Below are positions 36,001 to 49,428 of a stretch of 64,000 bases of DNA, in pieces. Source of the stretch: Macropodus opercularis. Lineage: Eukaryota; Chordata; Actinopteri; Anabantiformes; Osphronemidae. Position numbers and translations under genes: made by a program. The DNA lies in NCBI GenBank assembly GCA_030770545.1, contig CM061093.1, positions 496,001-560,000 on the forward strand, written 5' to 3'. Numbering within the stretch: the stretch's first letter is position 1; each line of letters starts with the position of its first letter. The notes below the pieces were generated by a model. That model saw only the letters and a program-made list of their open reading frames with translations. It had not been told where the DNA came from and made no database searches.

Positions 36001-38201
36001 CAAACACCTTTAAAATGTATTTAAATAACTTTGATTAAAGTAGTGTTCTTTTGGTCTGAAATGCACAGAACAGGCGATTCTAAGCGTTTTGGCACTGTTT
36101 CCAGCCTCAGTGATGCTCTAAGCTGTTGCATTCTAATGCAAGCAAAGCCAATGAAGTTTCTGTGCTAGATATGTTCCAAATACATCCCTGAAGCAGGCAA
36201 ACACCTTTAAAATGCATTTAAATCACTTTGATTAAAGTAGTGTTCTTTTGGTCTGAAAGGCACAGCACAGGCGATTCTAAGCGTTTTGGCACTGTTTCCA
36301 GCCTCAGTGATGCTCTAAGCTGTTGCATTCTAATGCAAGCAAAGCCAATGAAGTTTCTGTGCTAGATATGTTCCAAATACATCCCTGAAGCAGGCAAACA
36401 CCTTTAAAATGCATTTAAATCACTTTGATTAAAGTAGTGTTCTTTTGGTCTGAAATGCACAGAACAGGCGATTCTAAGCGTTTTGGAACTGTTTCCAGCC
36501 TCAGTGATGCTCTAAGCTGTTGCATTCTAATGCAAGCAAAGCCAATGAAGTTTCTGTGCTAGATATGTTCCAAATACATCCCTGAAGCAGGCAAACACCT
36601 TTAAAATGCATTTAAATCACTTTGATTAAAGTAGTGTTCTTTTGGTCTGAAATGCACAGAACAGGCGATTCTAAGCGTTTTGGAACTGTTTCCAGCCTCA
36701 GTGATGCTCTAAGCTGTTGCATTCTAATGCAAGCAAAGCCAATGAAGTTTCTGTGCTAGATATGATCCAAATACATCCCTGAAGCAGGCAAACACCTTTA
36801 AAATGCATTTAAATCACTTTGATTAAAGTAGTGTTCTTTTGATCTGAAATGCACAGAACAGGCGATTCTAAGCGTTTTGGCACTGTTTCCAGCCTCAGTG
36901 ATGCTTTAAGCTGCTGCATCTTAATGCAGGCAATGGCAATGAAGTTTCTGTGCTAGATATGACCCAAATACATCCCTGAAGCAGACAAATACCTTTAAAA
37001 TGTATTTAAATAACTTTGATTAAAGTAGTGTTCTTTTGGTCTGAAATGCACAGAACAGGCGATTCTAAGCGTTTTGGCACTGTTTCCAGCCTCAGTGATG
37101 CTTTAAGCTGTTGCATCTTAATGCAAGCAATGGCAATGAAGTTTCTGTGCTAGATATGACCCAAATACATCCCTGAAGCAGACAAATACCTTTAAAATGC
37201 ATTTAAAACACTTTGACTAAAGTAGTGTTCTCTTGGTCTGAAATGCACAGAACAGGCATTTCTAATCGTTTTGGCACTGTTTCCACCCTCAGTGATGCTT
37301 TAAGCTGTTGCATCTTAATGCAAGCAATGTGAATAAAGTTTCTGTGCTAGATATGATCCAAATACATCCCTGAAGCAGGAAAACACCTTTAAAATGCATT
37401 TAAATCACTTTGATTAAAGTAGTGTTCTTTTGGTCTGAAATGCACAGAACAGGCGATTCTAAGCGTTTTGGCACTGTTTCCAGCCTCAGTGATGCTCTAA
37501 GCTGTTGCATTCTAATGCAAGCAAAGCCAATGAAGTTTCTGTGCTAGATATGTTCCAAATACATCCCTGAAGCAGGCAAACACCTTTAAAATGCATTTAA
37601 ATCACTTTGAATAAAGTAGTGTTCTCTTGGTCTGAAATGCACAGAACAGGCATTTCTAAGCGTTTTGGCACTGTTTCCAGCCTCAGTGATGCTTTAAGCT
37701 GTTGCATCCTAATGCAAGCAATGTGAATAAAGTTTCTGTGCTAGATATGATCCAAATACATCCCTGAAGCAGGAAAACACCTTTAAAATGCATTTAAAAC
37801 ACTTTGATTAAAGTAGTATTCTTTTGGTCTGAAATGCACAGAACAGGCGATTCTAAGCGTTTTCGCACTGTTTCCAGCCTCAGTGATGCTTTAAGCTGCT
37901 AAATCTTAATGCAAGCAATGCCAATGAAGTTTCTTTGCTAGATATGTTCCAAATACATCCCTGAAGCAGGAAAACACCTTTAAAATGCATTTAAATCACT
38001 TTGATTGAAGTAGTGTTCTTTTGGTCTGAAATGCACAGAACAGGCGATTCTAAGCGTTTTGGCACTGTTTCCAGCCTCAGTGATGCTCTAAGCTGTTGCA
38101 TTCTAATGCAAGCAAAGCCAATGAAGTTTCTTTGCTAGATATGTTCCAAATACATCCCTGAAGCAGGAAAACACCTTTAAAATGCATTTAAATCACTTTG
38201 A
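33081..38201 (+). repeat. 26-monomer higher-order repeat, copy 2
   Basis: Same class order as copy 1 for 25 monomers. The 26th (38005) is an A/E monomer (GTTGCATTC with TTTCTTTGC) in place of the E variant, and the next monomer is G rather than B. From 38005 the array instead repeats its own 35444 segment (A/E, G, G, At) after 2561 bp (13 monomers). Copy 2 therefore ends in an internal 13-monomer repeat. Confidence 0.9.
33865..33890. other. Inverted repeat at A'/D boundary
   Basis: Same arms; 784 bp after B at 33081, in copy 2 of the 26-monomer unit. Confidence 0.9.
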
Positions 38202-39380
38202 TTGAAGTAGTGTTCATTTGGTCTGAAATGCACAGAACAGGCGAGTCTAAGCGTTTTGGCACTGTTTCCAGCCTCAGTGATGCTTTAAGCTGTTGCATCT
38301 TAATGCAAGCAATGTGAATAAAGTTTCTGTGCTAGATATGATCCAAATACATCCCTGAAGCAGGCAAACACCTTTAAAATGTATTTAAATAACTTTGATT
38401 AAAGTAGTGTTCTTTTGGTCTGAAATGCACAGAACAGGCGAGTCTAAGCGTTTTGGCACTGTTTCCAGCCTCAGTGATGCTTTAAGCTGTTGCATCTTAA
38501 TGCAAGCAATGGGAATAAAGTTTCTGTGCTAGATATGATCCAAATACATCCCTGAAGCAGGCAAACACCTTTAAAATGTATTTAAATAACTTTGATTAAA
38601 GTAGTGTTCTTTTGGTCTGAAATGCACAGAACAGGCGATTCTAAGCGTTTTGGCACTGTTTCCAGCCTCAGTGATGCTCTAAGCTGTTGCATTCTAATGC
38701 AAGCAAAGCCAATGAAGTTTCTGTGCTAGATATGTTCCAAATACATCCCTGAAGCAGGCAAACACCTTTAAAATGCATTTAAATCACTTTGATTAAAGTA
38801 GTGTTCTTTTGGTCTGAAAGGCACAGAACAGGCGATTCTAAGCGTTTTGGCACTGTTTCCAGCCTCAGTGATGCTATAAGCTGTTGGATTCTAATGCAAG
38901 CATTGCCAATGAAGTTTCTGTGCCAGATATGATCCAAATACATCCCTTGAGCAGGCAAACACCTTTAAAATGCATTTAAATCACTTTCATTGAAGTAGTG
39001 TTCTTTTGGTCTGAAATGCACAGAACAGGCGAGTCTAAGCGTTTTGGCACTGTTTCCAGCCTCAGTGATGCTATAAGCTGTTGGATTCTAATGCAAGCAT
39101 TGCCAATGAAGTTTCTGTGCCAGATATGATCCAAATACATCCCTTGAGCAGGCAAACACCTTTAAAATGCATTTAAATCACTTTCATTGAAGTAGTGTTC
39201 TTTTGGTCTGAAATGCACAGAACAGGCGATTCTAAGCGTTTTGGCACTGTTTCCAGCCTCAGTGATGCTCTAAGCTGTTGCATTCCAATGCAAGCAAAGC
39301 CAATGAAGTTTTTGTGCTAAATATGATCCAAATACATCCCTGAAGCACGCAAACACCTTTAAAATGCATTTAAATCATTT

Positions 39381-39406
39381 AGACCAAAGTACTGTACTTT
39401 TGGTCT
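39381..39406. other. Inverted repeat at A'/C boundary
   Basis: Same arms, but the right-hand monomer is class C, so the right arm has been transferred to a different 3' half. Confidence 0.9.
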
Positions 39407-41349
39407 GAAATGCACAGAACAGGCGAGTCTAAGCGTTTTGGCACTGTTTCCAGCCTCAGTGATGCTATAAGCTGTTGGATTCTAATGCAAGCATTGCCAA
39501 TGAAGTTTCTGTGCCAGATATGATCCAAATACATCCCTTGAGCAGGCAAACACCTTTAAAATGCATTTAAATCACTTTGATTAAAGTAGTGTTCTTTTGG
39601 TCTGAAATGCACAGAACAGGCGATTCTAAGCGTTTTGGAACTGTTTCCAGCCTCAGTGATGCTCTAAGCTGTTGCATTCTAATGCAAGCAAAGCCAATGA
39701 AGTTTCTGTGCTAGATATGTTCCAAATACATCCCTGAAGCAGGCAAACACCTTTAAAATGCATTTAAATCACTTTGATTAAAGTAGTGTTCTTTTGGTCT
39801 GAAATGCACAGAACAGGCGATTCTAAGCGTTTTGGAACTGTTTCCAGCCTCAGTGATGCTCTAAGCTGTTGCATTCTAATGCAAGCAAAGCCAATGAAGT
39901 TTCTGTGCTAGATATGATCCAAATACATCCCTGAAGCAGGCAAACACCTTTAAAATGCATTTAAATCACTTTGATTAAAGTAGTGTTCTTTTGATCTGAA
40001 ATGCACAGAACAGGCGATTCTAAGCGTTTTGGCACTGTTTCCAGCCTCAGTGATGCTTTAAGCTTCTGCATCTTAATGCAGGCAATGCCAATGAAGTTTC
40101 TTTGCTAGATATGTTCCAAATACATCCCTGAAGCAGGAAAACACCTTTAAAATGCATTTAAATCACTTTGATTGAAGTAGTGTTCTTTTGGTCTGAAATG
40201 CACAGAACAGGCGATTCTAAGCGTTTTGGCACTGTTTCCAGCCTCAGTGATGCTCTAAGCTGTTGCATTCTAATGCAAGCAAAGCCAATGAAGTTTCTGT
40301 GCTAGATATGTTCCAAATACATCCCTGAAGCAGGCAAACACCTTTAAAATGCATTTAAATCACTTTGATTGAAGTAGTGTTCATTTGGTCTGAAATGCAC
40401 AGAACAGGCGAGTCTAAGCGTTTTGGCACTGTTTCCAGCCTCAGTGATGCTTTAAGCTTCTGCATCTTAATGCAGGCAATGCCAATGAAGTTTCTTTGCT
40501 AGATATGTTCCAAATACATCCCTGAAGCAGGAAAACACCTTTAAAATGCATTTAAATCACTTTGATTGAAGTAGTGTTCTTTTGGTCTGAAATGCACAGA
40601 ACAGGCGATTCTAAGCGTTTTCGCACTGTTTCCAGCCTCAGTGATGCTTTAAGCTGCTAAATCTTAATGCACCAATGCCAATGAAGTTTCTGTGCCAGAT
40701 ATGATCCAAATACATCCCTGAAGCAGGCAAACACCTTTAAAATGTATTTTAATAACTTTGATTGAAGTAGTGTTGTTTTGGTCTTCAATGCATACAACAG
40801 GCGAGTCTAAGCGTTTTGGCAGTGTTTCCAGCCTCAGTAAAGCTATAAGCTGTTGGATTCTAATGCAAGCATTGCCAATGAAGTTTCTGTGCCAGATATG
40901 ATCCAAATACATCCCTTGAGCAGGCAAACACCTTTAAAATGCATTTAAATCACTTTCATTGAAGTAGTGTTCTTTTGGTCTGAAATGCACAGAACAGGCG
41001 AGTCTAAGCGTTTTGGCACTGTTTCCAGCCTCAGTGATGCTATAAGCTGTTGGATTCTAATGCAAGCATTGCCAATGAAGTTTCTGTGCCAGATATGATC
41101 CAAATACATCCCTTGAGCAGGCAAACACCTTTAAAATGCATTTAAATCACTTTCATTGAAGTAGTGTTCTTTTGGTCTGAAATGCACAGAACAGGCGATT
41201 CTAAGCGTTTTGGCACTGTTTCCAGCCTCAGTGATGCTCTAAGCTGTTGCATTCCAATGCAAGCAAAGCCAATGAAGTTTTTGTGCTAAATATGATCCAA
41301 ATACATCCCTGAAGCAGGCAAACACCTTTAAAATGCATTTAAATCATTT

Positions 41350-41375
41350 AGACCAAAGTACTGTACTTTTGGTCT
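41350..41375. other. Inverted repeat at A'/D boundary
   Basis: Same arms; 784 bp after B at 40566. Confidence 0.9.
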
Positions 41376-43122
41376 GAAATGCACAGAACAGGCGATTCTA
41401 AGCGTTTTGGCACTGTTTCCAGCCTCAGTGATGCTTTAAGCTGCTGCATCTTAATGCAGGCAATGGCAATGAAGTTTTTGTTCTAGATATGTTCCAAATA
41501 CATCCCTGAAGCAGGCAAACACCTTTAAAATGCATTTAAATCACTTTGATTAAAGTAGTGTTCTTTTGGTCTGAAATGCACAGAACAGGCGATTCTAAGC
41601 GTTTTGGCACTGTTTCCAGCCTCAGTGATGCTTTAAGCTTCTGCATCTTAATGCAGGCAATGCCAATGAAGTTTCTTTGCTAGATATGTTCCAAATACAT
41701 CCCTGAAGCAGGAAAACACCTTTAAAATGCATTTAAATCACTTTGATTAAAGTAGTGTTCTTTTGGTCTGAAATGCACAGAACAGGCGATTCTAAGCGTT
41801 TTGGCACTGTTTCCAGCCTCAGTGATGCTCTAAGCTGTTGCATTCTAATGCAAGCAAAGCCAATGAAGTTTCTGTGCTAAATATGATCCAAATACATCCC
41901 TGAAGCAGGCAAACACCTTTAAAATGCATTTAAATCACTTTGATTAAAGTAGTGTTCTTTTGGTCTGAAATGCACAGAACAGGCGAGTCTAAGCGTTTTG
42001 GCACTGTTTCCAGCCTCAGTGATGCTTTAAGCTGTTGCATCTTAATGCAAGCAATGTGAATAAAGTTTCTGTGCTAGATATGATCCAAATACATCCCTGA
42101 AGCAGGCAAACACCTTTAAAATGTATTTAAATAACTTTGATTAAAGTAGTGTTCTTTTGGTCTGAAATGCACAGAACAGGCGAGTCTAAGCGTTTTGGCA
42201 CTGTTTCCAGCCTCAGTGATGCTTTAAGCTGTTGCATCTTAATGCAAGCAATGGGAATAAAGTTTCTGTGCTAGATATGATCCAAATACATCCCTGAAGC
42301 AGGCAAACACCTTTAAAATGTATTTAAATAACTTTGATTAAAGTAGTGTTCTTTTGGTCTGAAATGCACAGAACAGGCGATTCTAAGCGTTTTGGCACTG
42401 TTTCCAGCCTCAGTGATGCTCTAAGCTGTTGCATTCTAATGCAAGCAAAGCCAATGAAGTTTCTGTGCTAGATATGTTCCAAATACATCCCTGAAGCAGG
42501 CAAACACCTTTAAAATGCATTTAAATCACTTTGATTAAAGTAGTGTTCTTTTGGTCTGAAAGGCACAGAACAGGCGATTCTAAGCGTTTTGGCACTGTTT
42601 CCAGCCTCAGTGATGCTATAAGCTGTTGGATTCTAATGCAAGCATTGCCAATGAAGTTTCTGTGCCAGATATGATCCAAATACATCCCTTGAGCAGGCAA
42701 ACACCTTTAAAATGCATTTAAATCACTTTCATTGAAGTAGTGTTCTTTTGGTCTGAAATGCACAGAACAGGCGAGTCTAAGCGTTTTGGCACTGTTTCCA
42801 GCCTCAGTGATGCTATAAGCTGTTGGATTCTAATGCAAGCATTGCCAATGAAGTTTCTGTGCCAGATATGATCCAAATACATCCCTTGAGCAGGCAAACA
42901 CCTTTAAAATGCATTTAAATCACTTTCATTGAAGTAGTGTTCTTTTGGTCTGAAATGCACAGAACAGGCGATTCTAAGCGTTTTGGCACTGTTTCCAGCC
43001 TCAGTGATGCTCTAAGCTGTTGCATTCCAATGCAAGCAAAGCCAATGAAGTTTTTGTGCTAAATATGATCCAAATACATCCCTGAAGCACGCAAACACCT
43101 TTAAAATGCATTTAAATCATTT

Positions 43123-43148
43123 AGACCAAAGTACTGTACTTTTGGTCT
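43123..43148. other. Inverted repeat at A'/C boundary
   Basis: Same arms; sister of 39381 in copy 2 of the 19-monomer unit. Confidence 0.9.
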
Positions 43149-45091
43149 GAAATGCACAGAACAGGCGAGTCTAAGCGTTTTGGCACTGTTTCCAGCCTCA
43201 GTGATGCTATAAGCTGTTGGATTCTAATGCAAGCATTGCCAATGAAGTTTCTGTGCCAGATATGATCCAAATACATCCCTTGAGCAGGCAAACACCTTTA
43301 AAATGCATTTAAATCACTTTGATTAAAGTAGTGTTCTTTTGGTCTGAAATGCACAGAACAGGCGATTCTAAGCGTTTTGGAACTGTTTCCAGCCTCAGTG
43401 ATGCTCTAAGCTGTTGCATTCTAATGCAAGCAAAGCCAATGAAGTTTCTGTGCTAGATATGTTCCAAATACATCCCTGAAGCAGGCAAACACCTTTAAAA
43501 TGCATTTAAATCACTTTGATTAAAGTAGTGTTCTTTTGGTCTGAAATGCACAGAACAGGCGATTCTAAGCGTTTTGGAACTGTTTCCAGCCTCAGTGATG
43601 CTCTAAGCTGTTGCATTCTAATGCAAGCAAAGCCAATGAAGTTTCTGTGCTAGATATGATCCAAATACATCCCTGAAGCAGGCAAACACCTTTAAAATGC
43701 ATTTAAATCACTTTGATTAAAGTAGTGTTCTTTTGATCTGAAATGCACAGAACAGGCGATTCTAAGCGTTTTGGCACTGTTTCCAGCCTCAGTGATGCTT
43801 TAAGCTTCTGCATCTTAATGCAGGCAATGCCAATGAAGTTTCTTTGCTAGATATGTTCCAAATACATCCCTGAAGCAGGAAAACACCTTTAAAATGCATT
43901 TAAATCACTTTGATTGAAGTAGTGTTCTTTTGGTCTGAAATGCACAGAACAGGCGATTCTAAGCGTTTTGGCACTGTTTCCAGCCTCAGTGATGCTCTAA
44001 GCTGTTGCATTCTAATGCAAGCAAAGCCAATGAAGTTTCTGTGCTAGATATGTTCCAAATACATCCCTGAAGCAGGCAAACACCTTTAAAATGCATTTAA
44101 ATCACTTTGATTGAAGTAGTGTTCATTTGGTCTGAAATGCACAGAACAGGCGAGTCTAAGCGTTTTGGCACTGTTTCCAGCCTCAGTGATGCTTTAAGCT
44201 TCTGCATCTTAATGCAGGCAATGCCAATGAAGTTTCTTTGCTAGATATGTTCCAAATACATCCCTGAAGCAGGAAAACACCTTTAAAATGCATTTAAATC
44301 ACTTTGATTGAAGTAGTGTTCTTTTGGTCTGAAATGCACAGAACAGGCGATTCTAAGCGTTTTCGCACTGTTTCCAGCCTCAGTGATGCTTTAAGCTGCT
44401 AAATCTTAATGCACCAATGCCAATGAAGTTTCTGTGCCAGATATGATCCAAATACATCCCTGAAGCAGGCAAACACCTTTAAAATGTATTTTAATAACTT
44501 TGATTGAAGTAGTGTTGTTTTGGTCTTCAATGCATACAACAGGCGAGTCTAAGCGTTTTGGCAGTGTTTCCAGCCTCAGTAAAGCTATAAGCTGTTGGAT
44601 TCTAATGCAAGCATTGCCAATGAAGTTTCTGTGCCAGATATGATCCAAATACATCCCTTGAGCAAGCAAACACCTTTAAAATGCATTTAAATCACTTTCA
44701 TTGAAGTAGTGTTCTTTTGGTCTGAAATGCACAGAACAGGCGAGTCTAAGCGTTTTGGCACTGTTTCCAGCCTCAGTGATGCTATAAGCTGTTGGATTCT
44801 AATGCAAGCATTGCCAATGAAGTTTCTGTGCCAGATATGATCCAAATACATCCCTTGAGCAGGCAAACACCTTTAAAATGCATTTAAATCACTTTCATTG
44901 AAGTAGTGTTCTTTTGGTCTGAAATGCACAGAACAGGCGATTCTAAGCGTTTTGGCACTGTTTCCAGCCTCAGTGATGCTCTAAGCTGTTGCATTCCAAT
45001 GCAAGCAAAGCCAATGAAGTTTTTGTGCTAAATATGATCCAAATACATCCCTGAAGCAGGCAAACACCTTTAAAATGCATTTAAATCATTT

Positions 45092-45117
45092 AGACCAAAG
45101 TACTGTACTTTTGGTCT
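45092..45117. other. Inverted repeat at A'/D boundary
   Basis: Same arms; 784 bp after B at 44308. Confidence 0.9.
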
Positions 45118-45685
45118 GAAATGCACAGAACAGGCGATTCTAAGCGTTTTGGCACTGTTTCCAGCCTCAGTGATGCTTTAAGCTGCTGCATCTTAATGCA
45201 GGCAATGGCAATGAAGTTTTTGTTCTAGATATGTTCCAAATACATCCCTGAAGCAGGCAAACACCTTTAAAATGCATTTAAATCACTTTGATTAAAGTAG
45301 TGTTCTTTTGGTCTGAAATGCACAGAACAGGCGATTCTAAGCGTTTTGGCACTGTTTCCAGCCTCAGTGATGCTTTAAGCTTCTGCATCTTAATGCAGGC
45401 AATGCCAATGAAGTTTCTTTGCTAGATATGTTCCAAATACATCCCTGAAGCAGGAAAACACCTTTAAAATGCATTTAAATCACTTTGATTAAAGTAGTGT
45501 TCTTTTGGTCTGAAATGCACAGAACAGGCGATTCTAAGCGTTTTGGCACTGTTTCCAGCCTCAGTGATGCTCTAAGCTGTTGCATTCTAATGCAAGCAAA
45601 GCCAATGAAGTTTCTGTGCTAAATATGATCCAAATACATCCCTGAAGCAGGCAAACACCTTTAAAATGCATTTAAATCACTTTGA

Positions 45686-48600
45686 TTAAAGTAGTGTTCT
45701 TTTGGTCTGAAATGCACAGAACAGGCGATTCTAAGCGTTTTGGCACTGTTTCCAGCCTCAGTGATGCTTTAAGCTTCTGCATCTTAATGCAGGCAATGCC
45801 AATGAAGTTTCTTTGCTAGATATGTTCCAAATACATCCCTGAAGCAGGAAAACACCTTTAAAATGCATTTAAATCACTTTGATTGAAGTAAAGTTCTTTT
45901 GGTCTGAAATGCACAGAACAGGCGATTCTAAGCGTTTTGGCACTGTTTCCAGCCTCAGTGATGCTCTAAGCTGCTAAATCTTAATGCAAGCAAAGCCAAT
46001 GAAGTTTCTTTGCTAGATATGTTCCAAATACATCCCTGAAGCAGGAAAACACCTTTAAAATGCATTTAAATCACTTTGATTGAAGTAGTGTTCTTTTGGT
46101 CTGAAATGCACAGAACAGGCGATTCTAAGCGTTTTGGCACTGTTTCCAGCCTCAGTGATGCTCTAAGCTGTTGCATTCTAATGCAAGCAAAGCCAATGAA
46201 GTTTCTTTGCTAGATATGTTCCAAATACATCCCTGAAGCAGGAAAACACCTTTAAAATGCATTTAAATCACTTTGATTGAAGTAGTGTTCATTTGGTCTG
46301 AAATGCACAGAACAGGCGAGTCTAAGCGTTTTGGCACTGTTTCCAGCCTCAGTGATGCTTTAAGCTGTTGCATCTTAATGCAAGCAATGTGAATAAAGTT
46401 TCTGTGCTAGATATGATCCAAATACATCCCTGAAGCAGGCAAACACCTTTAAAATGTATTTAAATAACTTTGATTAAAGTAGTGTTCTTTTGGTCTGAAA
46501 TGCACAGAACAGGCGAGTCTAAGCGTTTTGGCACTGTTTCCAGCCTCAGTGATGCTTTAAGCTGTTGCATCTTAATGCAAGCAATGGGAATAAAGTTTCT
46601 GTGCTAGATATGATCCAAATACATCCCTGAAGCAGGCAAACACCTTTAAAATGTATTTAAATAACTTTGATTAAAGTAGTGTTCTTTTGGTCTGAAATGC
46701 ACAGAACAGGCGATTCTAAGCGTTTTGGCACTGTTTCCAGCCTCAGTGATGCTCTAAGCTGTTGCATTCTAATGCAAGCAAAGCCAATGAAGTTTCTGTG
46801 CTAGATATGTTCCAAATACATCCCTGAAGCAGGCAAACACCTTTAAAATGCATTTAAATCACTTTGATTAAAGTAGTGTTCTTTTGGTCTGAAAGGCACA
46901 GAACAGGCGATTCTAAGCGTTTTGGCACTGTTTCCAGCCTCAGTGATGCTCTAAGCTGTTGCATTCTAATGCAAGCAAAGCCAATGAAGTTTCTGTGCTA
47001 GATATGTTCCAAATACATCCCTGAAGCAGGCAAACACCTTTAAAATGCATTTAAATCACTTTGATTAAAGTAGTGTTCTTTTGGTCTGAAATGCACAGAA
47101 CAGGCGATTCTAAGCGTTTTGGAACTGTTTCCAGCCTCAGTGATGCTCTAAGCTGTTGCATTCTAATGCAAGCAAAGCCAATGAAGTTTCTGTGCTAGAT
47201 ATGTTCCAAATACATCCCTGAAGCAGGCAAACACCTTTAAAATGCATTTAAATCACTTTGATTAAAGTAGTGTTCTTTTGGTCTGAAATGCACAGAACAG
47301 GCGATTCTAAGCGTTTTGGAACTGTTTCCAGCCTCAGTGATGCTCTAAGCTGTTGCATTCTAATGCAAGCAAAGCCAATGAAGTTTCTGTGCTAGATATG
47401 ATCCAAATACATCCCTGAAGCAGGCAAACACCTTTAAAATGCATTTAAATCACTTTGATTAAAGTAGTGTTCTTTTGATCTGAAATGCACAGAACAGGCG
47501 ATTCTAAGCGTTTTGGCACTGTTTCCAGCCTCAGTGATGCTTTAAGCTGCTGCATCTTAATGCAGGCAATGGCAATGAAGTTTCTGTGCTAGATATGACC
47601 CAAATACATCCCTGAAGCAGACAAATACCTTTAAAATGTATTTAAATAACTTTGATTAAAGTAGTGTTCTTTTGGTCTGAAATGCACAGAACAGGCGATT
47701 CTAAGCGTTTTGGCACTGTTTCCAGCCTCAGTGATGCTTTAAGCTGTTGCATCTTAATGCAAGCAATGGCAATGAAGTTTCTGTGCTAGATATGACCCAA
47801 ATACATCCCTGAAGCAGACAAATACCTTTAAAATGCATTTAAAACACTTTGACTAAAGTAGTGTTCTCTTGGTCTGAAATGCACAGAACAGGCATTTCTA
47901 ATCGTTTTGGCACTGTTTCCACCCTCAGTGATGCTTTAAGCTGTTGCATCTTAATGCAAGCAATGTGAATAAAGTTTCTGTGCTAGATATGATCCAAATA
48001 CATCCCTGAAGCAGGAAAACACCTTTAAAATGCATTTAAATCACTTTGATTAAAGTAGTGTTCTTTTGGTCTGAAATGCACAGAACAGGCGATTCTAAGC
48101 GTTTTGGCACTGTTTCCAGCCTCAGTGATGCTCTAAGCTGTTGCATTCTAATGCAAGCAAAGCCAATGAAGTTTCTGTGCTAGATATGTTCCAAATACAT
48201 CCCTGAAGCAGGCAAACACCTTTAAAATGCATTTAAATCACTTTGAATAAAGTAGTGTTCTCTTGGTCTGAAATGCACAGAACAGGCATTTCTAAGCGTT
48301 TTGGCACTGTTTCCAGCCTCAGTGATGCTTTAAGCTGTTGCATCCTAATGCAAGCAATGTGAATAAAGTTTCTGTGCTAGATATGATCCAAATACATCCC
48401 TGAAGCAGGAAAACACCTTTAAAATGCATTTAAAACACTTTGATTAAAGTAGTATTCTTTTGGTCTGAAATGCACAGAACAGGCGATTCTAAGCGTTTTC
48501 GCACTGTTTCCAGCCTCAGTGATGCTTTAAGCTGCTAAATCTTAATGCAAGCAATGCCAATGAAGTTTCTTTGCTAGATATGTTCCAAATACATCCCTGA

Positions 48601-49428
48601 AGCAGGAAAACACCTTTAAAATGCATTTAAATCACTTTGATTGAAGTAGTGTTCTTTTGGTCTGAAATGCACAGAACAGGCGATTCTAAGCGTTTTGGCA
48701 CTGTTTCCAGCCTCAGTGATGCTCTAAGCTGTTGCATTCTAATGCAAGCAAAGCCAATGAAGTTTCTTTGCTAGATATGTTCCAAATACATCCCTGAAGC
48801 AGGAAAACACCTTTAAAATGCATTTAAATCACTTTGATTGAAGTAGTGTTCATTTGGTCTGAAATGCACAGAACAGGCGAGTCTAAGCGTTTTGGCACTG
48901 TTTCCAGCCTCAGTGATGCTTTAAGCTGTTGCATCTTAATGCAAGCAATGTGAATAAAGTTTCTGTGCTAGATATGATCCAAATACATCCCTGAAGCAGG
49001 CAAACACCTTTAAAATGTATTTAAATAACTTTGATTAAAGTAGTGTTCTTTTGGTCTGAAATGCACAGAACAGGCGAGTCTAAGCGTTTTGGCACTGTTT
49101 CCAGCCTCAGTGATGCTTTAAGCTGTTGCATCTTAATGCAAGCAATGGGAATAAAGTTTCTGTGCTAGATATGATCCAAATACATCCCTGAAGCAGGCAA
49201 ACACCTTTAAAATGTATTTAAATAACTTTGATTAAAGTAGTGTTCTTTTGGTCTGAAATGCACAGAACAGGCGATTCTAAGCGTTTTGGCACTGTTTCCA
49301 GCCTCAGTGATGCTCTAAGCTGTTGCATTCTAATGCAAGCAAAGCCAATGAAGTTTCTGTGCTAGATATGTTCCAAATACATCCCTGAAGCAGGCAAACA
49401 CCTTTAAAATGCATTTAAATCACTTTGA
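45686..49428 (+). repeat. Re-used 19-monomer segment (copy of 35050-38792)
   Basis: Order E, A variant (GAAGTAAAGTTC), A/E, G, G, At, A (AAAGGCACAG), A*t, A*a, I, J, K, At, F, H, A/E, G, G, At matches 35050-38792 monomer by monomer. The offset is 10636 bp at the GAAGTAAAGTTC marker (54 monomers minus the two 196-bp B copies between). One difference: AAAGGCACAGAAC here, AAAGGCACAGCAC at 36255. Confidence 0.88.

Larger units (their letters stand above)
38202..41943 (+). repeat. 19-monomer higher-order repeat, copy 1 (3742 bp)
   Basis: Order: G, G, At, C (AAAGGCACAG), C, A' (GCACGC), C, A*t, A*a, E (TTTTGATCTG), At, E, B, C2, C, A', D, E, Ax. The C2 at 40762 carries private changes GGCAGTGTTTCC and CAGTAAAGC that are shared only with 44504. 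The unit contains two hairpin-bearing A' monomers, one followed by C and one by D. Confidence 0.9.
41944..45685 (+). repeat. 19-monomer higher-order repeat, copy 2
   Basis: Shift of 3742 bp from copy 1, same class order and same private markers (GCACGC, AAAGGCAC, CAGTAAAGC). Differences noticed: the first G has TTCTTTTGG instead of TTCATTTGG, marking the crossover point near 41944-41990, and the C2 has GAGCAAGCAAAC near 44661. The near-identity indicates a recent duplication. Confidence 0.9.
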
